In this document: one piece after another, positions 52,761-53,767 of the stretch
How the letters are laid out: each line of letters opens with the position of its first letter
How positions within the stretch are numbered: the stretch's first letter is position 1
Source: Rhizorhabdus histidinilytica
GTDB lineage: Bacteria > Pseudomonadota > Alphaproteobacteria > Sphingomonadales > Sphingomonadaceae
DNA: 53,767 bases
Assembly (NCBI RefSeq): GCF_900167915.1
Contig: NZ_FUYM01000018.1
Location: forward strand, 1-53,767
Direction: 5' to 3'
The notes under the pieces: model-generated
Seen by the model: the letters and a program-made list of their open reading frames with translations, nothing else
Told to the model about the DNA's origin: nothing
The model's database searches: none
Program-made: the position numbers and the translations under genes

Positions 52761-52778
52761 GCCTCCTAGCAGGGAGGC
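52761..52778 (-). promoter_or_regulatory. hairpin enclosing the ribosome site of the RHH gene
   Basis: In the leader mRNA GCCTCC (52773-52778) pairs with GGAGGC (52761-52766) around six bases. The second arm is the Shine-Dalgarno sequence of the RHH gene. Folding would lower translation of the relaxosome operon. Confidence 0.55.
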
Positions 52779-52804
52779 TGGTGGGGTCTCAGAAACCTGC
52801 CCGT

Positions 52805-52833
52805 CTTATAGTTCAGCCATGCCCGCATGGCAA
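52805..52833 (-). promoter_or_regulatory. promoter of the RHH-traD-traI operon with internal dyad
   Basis: On the minus strand TTGCCA (52828-52833) is separated by exactly 17 bases from TATAAG (52805-52810). The spacer contains a perfect seven-base inverted repeat, GCCATGC and GCATGGC (52816-52831), partly covering the -35 element. A repressor bound there would block the polymerase. The RHH protein is the obvious candidate, as for TrwA in R388. Confidence 0.7.
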
Positions 52834-52886
52834 GAATTCTCGATCTGGCGAGCGGCCCGTGTTCTCGCGTAACACACTGAAATGCC

Positions 52887-53021
52887 CGCAAAATAGCGGT
52901 TTGCGTGTGGGCGCCACATGCGTCCCACAGGCGAACACGCGCGGTTTTCGCCTCATCTTCTTGAAAACGCGAAGAAAGCTCCTGCACCCTGGTGCGTAGG
53001 GTGTGCTGCTCTGTACCAGGG
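52887..53021 (+). other. candidate origin of transfer (oriT) with F-like nic
   Basis: At 52994-53009 the + strand reads GCGTAGGGTGTGCTGC. The F nic region reads GCGTGGGGTGT/GGTGC, so the nick is expected between 53004 and 53005. CACCCT (52985-52990) and AGGGTG (52998-53003) form a hairpin ending at nic. CCCTGGT (52987-52993) and ACCAGGG (53015-53021) flank it. Further dyads are CGCAAA/TTTGCG (52887-52905) and GTTTTC/GAAAAC (52944-52968). It lies directly upstream of the relaxosome operon. Transfer would begin to the right, tra genes last. Confidence 0.7.
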
Positions 53022-53236
53022 CAGATCTCCACCCTCGGGTCGTCATGTGACACAGATGGTCTGGGATGAAAAATGCCTTCGGCGGGGCGCCTCGCCGTCC
53101 TTTGGACGGAACGGCGTGCAAGGCGTGATTACGCGAAGCGAGACTGCCAGTCTGCGCGTCTTAGCGTTGTGAACGACGCTGATGGGATTTGTTTGCACGA
53201 GGAAAAGTGCACCGAAAAACATCGGCGACGTTCCGC

Positions 53237-53265
53237 TTTCGAGGCCGGTCGCGAGAGGCTATAGT
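53237..53265 (+). promoter_or_regulatory. weak candidate promoter of the small leading-region gene
   Basis: TATAGT at 53260-53265 makes a good -10 element. At 17 bases upstream is TTTCGA (53237-53242), a poor -35. It is 44 bases before the ATG at 53309. Confidence 0.3.
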
Positions 53266-53308
53266 GTCGCGGTTCATAGCCCGATCAGCGTGAACCAAGA
53301 GGCCCTTC

Positions 53309-53527
53309 ATGGCACGCACATTGGAACAGGAAAGAGCCGCGATCGAAAAGGATGTCCGCAAGCTCGAAGAGCGGCGGCAAAGACTGGAAGAGAAGGAACG
53401 CGAGGCAGCCATTCAGGCCATCGAGAAGACCGGTCTTCTCAAACTCGAGACAAAGCGGCTGGGGAACCTTCTCGGCCGGATTCGGAGCCTCGGGATAGAC
53501 GAAGTGGAAAAGCGCCTGACGGCGTGA
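53309..53527 (+). CDS. small coiled-coil protein in the presumed leading region
   Basis: 72 residues. Residues about 5-40 form a highly charged coiled coil (heptads rich in Glu, Arg and Lys). The rest is a short helical end (L-E-T-K-R-L-G-N-L-L-G-R-I-R). It is the first gene to enter a recipient if nic is at 53004. An accessory mobilisation protein is possible (MbeB-like proteins are coiled coils) but not shown. Confidence 0.6.
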   Translation: MARTLEQERAAIEKDVRKLEERRQRLEEKEREAAIQAIEKTGLLKLETKRLGNLLGRIRSLGIDEVEKRLTA

Positions 53528-53536
53528 ACAGCCCCC

Positions 53537-53590
53537 GCCGCGAGCATGCTCGCGGCACGGACATGGAGGGCTCGATGCCCTCCATGTCCG
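53537..53590. repeat. two adjacent very strong hairpins
   Basis: GCCGCGAGCATGCTCGCGGC (53537-53556) is a perfect 20-bp palindrome. One base later a 14-bp perfect stem (53558-53571 with 53577-53590) closes over a five-base loop. No T-run follows on the + strand; on the minus strand the T-run lies before, not after, the stem. So simple termination is doubtful, although it could stop converging transcription. Confidence 0.7.
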
Positions 53591-53646
53591 TTCTGACCCC
53601 ACAGCAAAAAAAGGGAGAGGCGCAGACGCGCCCCTCCCCATCTGTC

Positions 53647-53767
53647 TCAGAATTCGTCAAGCCGTCCGCCCGGCACGCTGTGGACGATCCGGTCTATGAT
53701 CGTCATCGGCAGCGCGCCGTAATCGCCCTCGTCGATGGTGATGTAGCCGGCCTCCTCGTCCGCCACG
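53647..53767 (-). CDS. 3' end of an unidentified gene, cut by the window edge
   Basis: Forty codons and a stop are in the window. They encode an acidic C-terminus with Y-I-T-I-D-E-G-D-Y-G-A-L-P-M-T-I-I-D-R-I-V and the end G-G-R-L-D-E-F. Codon use fits a real gene. The family cannot be named from this fragment. Confidence 0.55.
   Translation of the reverse strand, partial: VADEEAGYITIDEGDYGALPMTIIDRIVHSVPGGRLDEF

Noticed and set aside
52813..53121. A 102-codon frame on the minus strand through the oriT region
   Set aside because: It has no ribosome site and covers the dyads and nic motif, so it is more likely non-coding.
53558..53590. Classical rho-independent terminator
   Set aside because: Very strong stem but no T-run after it on either strand.

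Overview
The window looks like part of a conjugative element (plasmid or integrated element) of an alphaproteobacterium, most likely a sphingomonad. The evidence is high GC, a MucR/Ros regulator, an alphaproteobacterial-type CIRCE element and ROSE thermometer, an Usg protein, a TonB receptor, an IS6100 end, and an F-type transfer operon whose order matches what I know of sphingomonad plasmids. No replication initiator or partition gene was recognised, so plasmid versus ICE cannot be decided here.

Left accessory block (1-14.8 kb). It opens inside an IS6100 copy (1-95), followed by a nuclease-like protein and MucR, a RadC-type JAB domain fused to a MarR-like domain, and several small unknown proteins. 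Next come a membrane-tethered LuxR-type HTH protein, a divergent TonB-dependent receptor, and a coding remnant. A recombination/toxin block holds a tyrosine recombinase, a helix-hairpin-helix protein, an antitoxin-like protein, a DUF7673-like protein, a RelB/YafQ pair and a truncated orphan antitoxin. A large zinc-finger plus nuclease-fold-like protein (DUF1173-like), a lytic transglycosylase and an XRE regulator lead into the transfer region.

Transfer operon (15.5-34.8 kb). One long + strand operon encodes pilin (traA), traL, E, K, B, a DsbC-like isomerase, traV, traC, a small membrane protein, trbI, an S26 peptidase, traW, another small membrane protein, traU, trbC, traN, traF, traH and traG. 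Most genes overlap by 1-14 bases or are a few bases apart. Upstream of traA lie four and a half imperfect palindromes spaced at exactly 22 bp. Just after traG is a periplasmic protein that resembles the C-terminal domain of TraG.

Stress cargo (35.6-41.8 kb). A SpoIIAA-like protein, groES-groEL, an Usg operon and two Hsp20 genes sit together. groESL has a CIRCE operator. groES and the distal Hsp20 share a CTTGAA-N16/17-CTAGCT heat-shock-type promoter. The distal Hsp20 has a ROSE RNA thermometer whose last hairpin buries the Shine-Dalgarno sequence. A second DUF1173-like paralogue follows, divergent from a winged-helix-like protein across an 11-bp perfect inverted repeat.

Defence/recombination block (42.5-46.1 kb). 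An AbiEi/AbiEii pair, a frameshifted ParDE pair, a 10-bp perfect inverted repeat resembling a recombinase core site, and a second tyrosine recombinase.

DNA-processing region (46.1-53.8 kb). On the minus strand are a ribbon-helix-helix protein, TraD and a MobF relaxase/helicase TraI, in the R388 order (trwA-trwB-trwC). Upstream is a candidate oriT with an F-like nic motif, a good promoter with an internal operator-like dyad, and a hairpin over the ribosome binding site. Transfer from this nic would send the region to the right first and the tra genes last, as in F. The right edge holds a small coiled-coil gene, very strong hairpins, and the 3' end of an unidentified gene.
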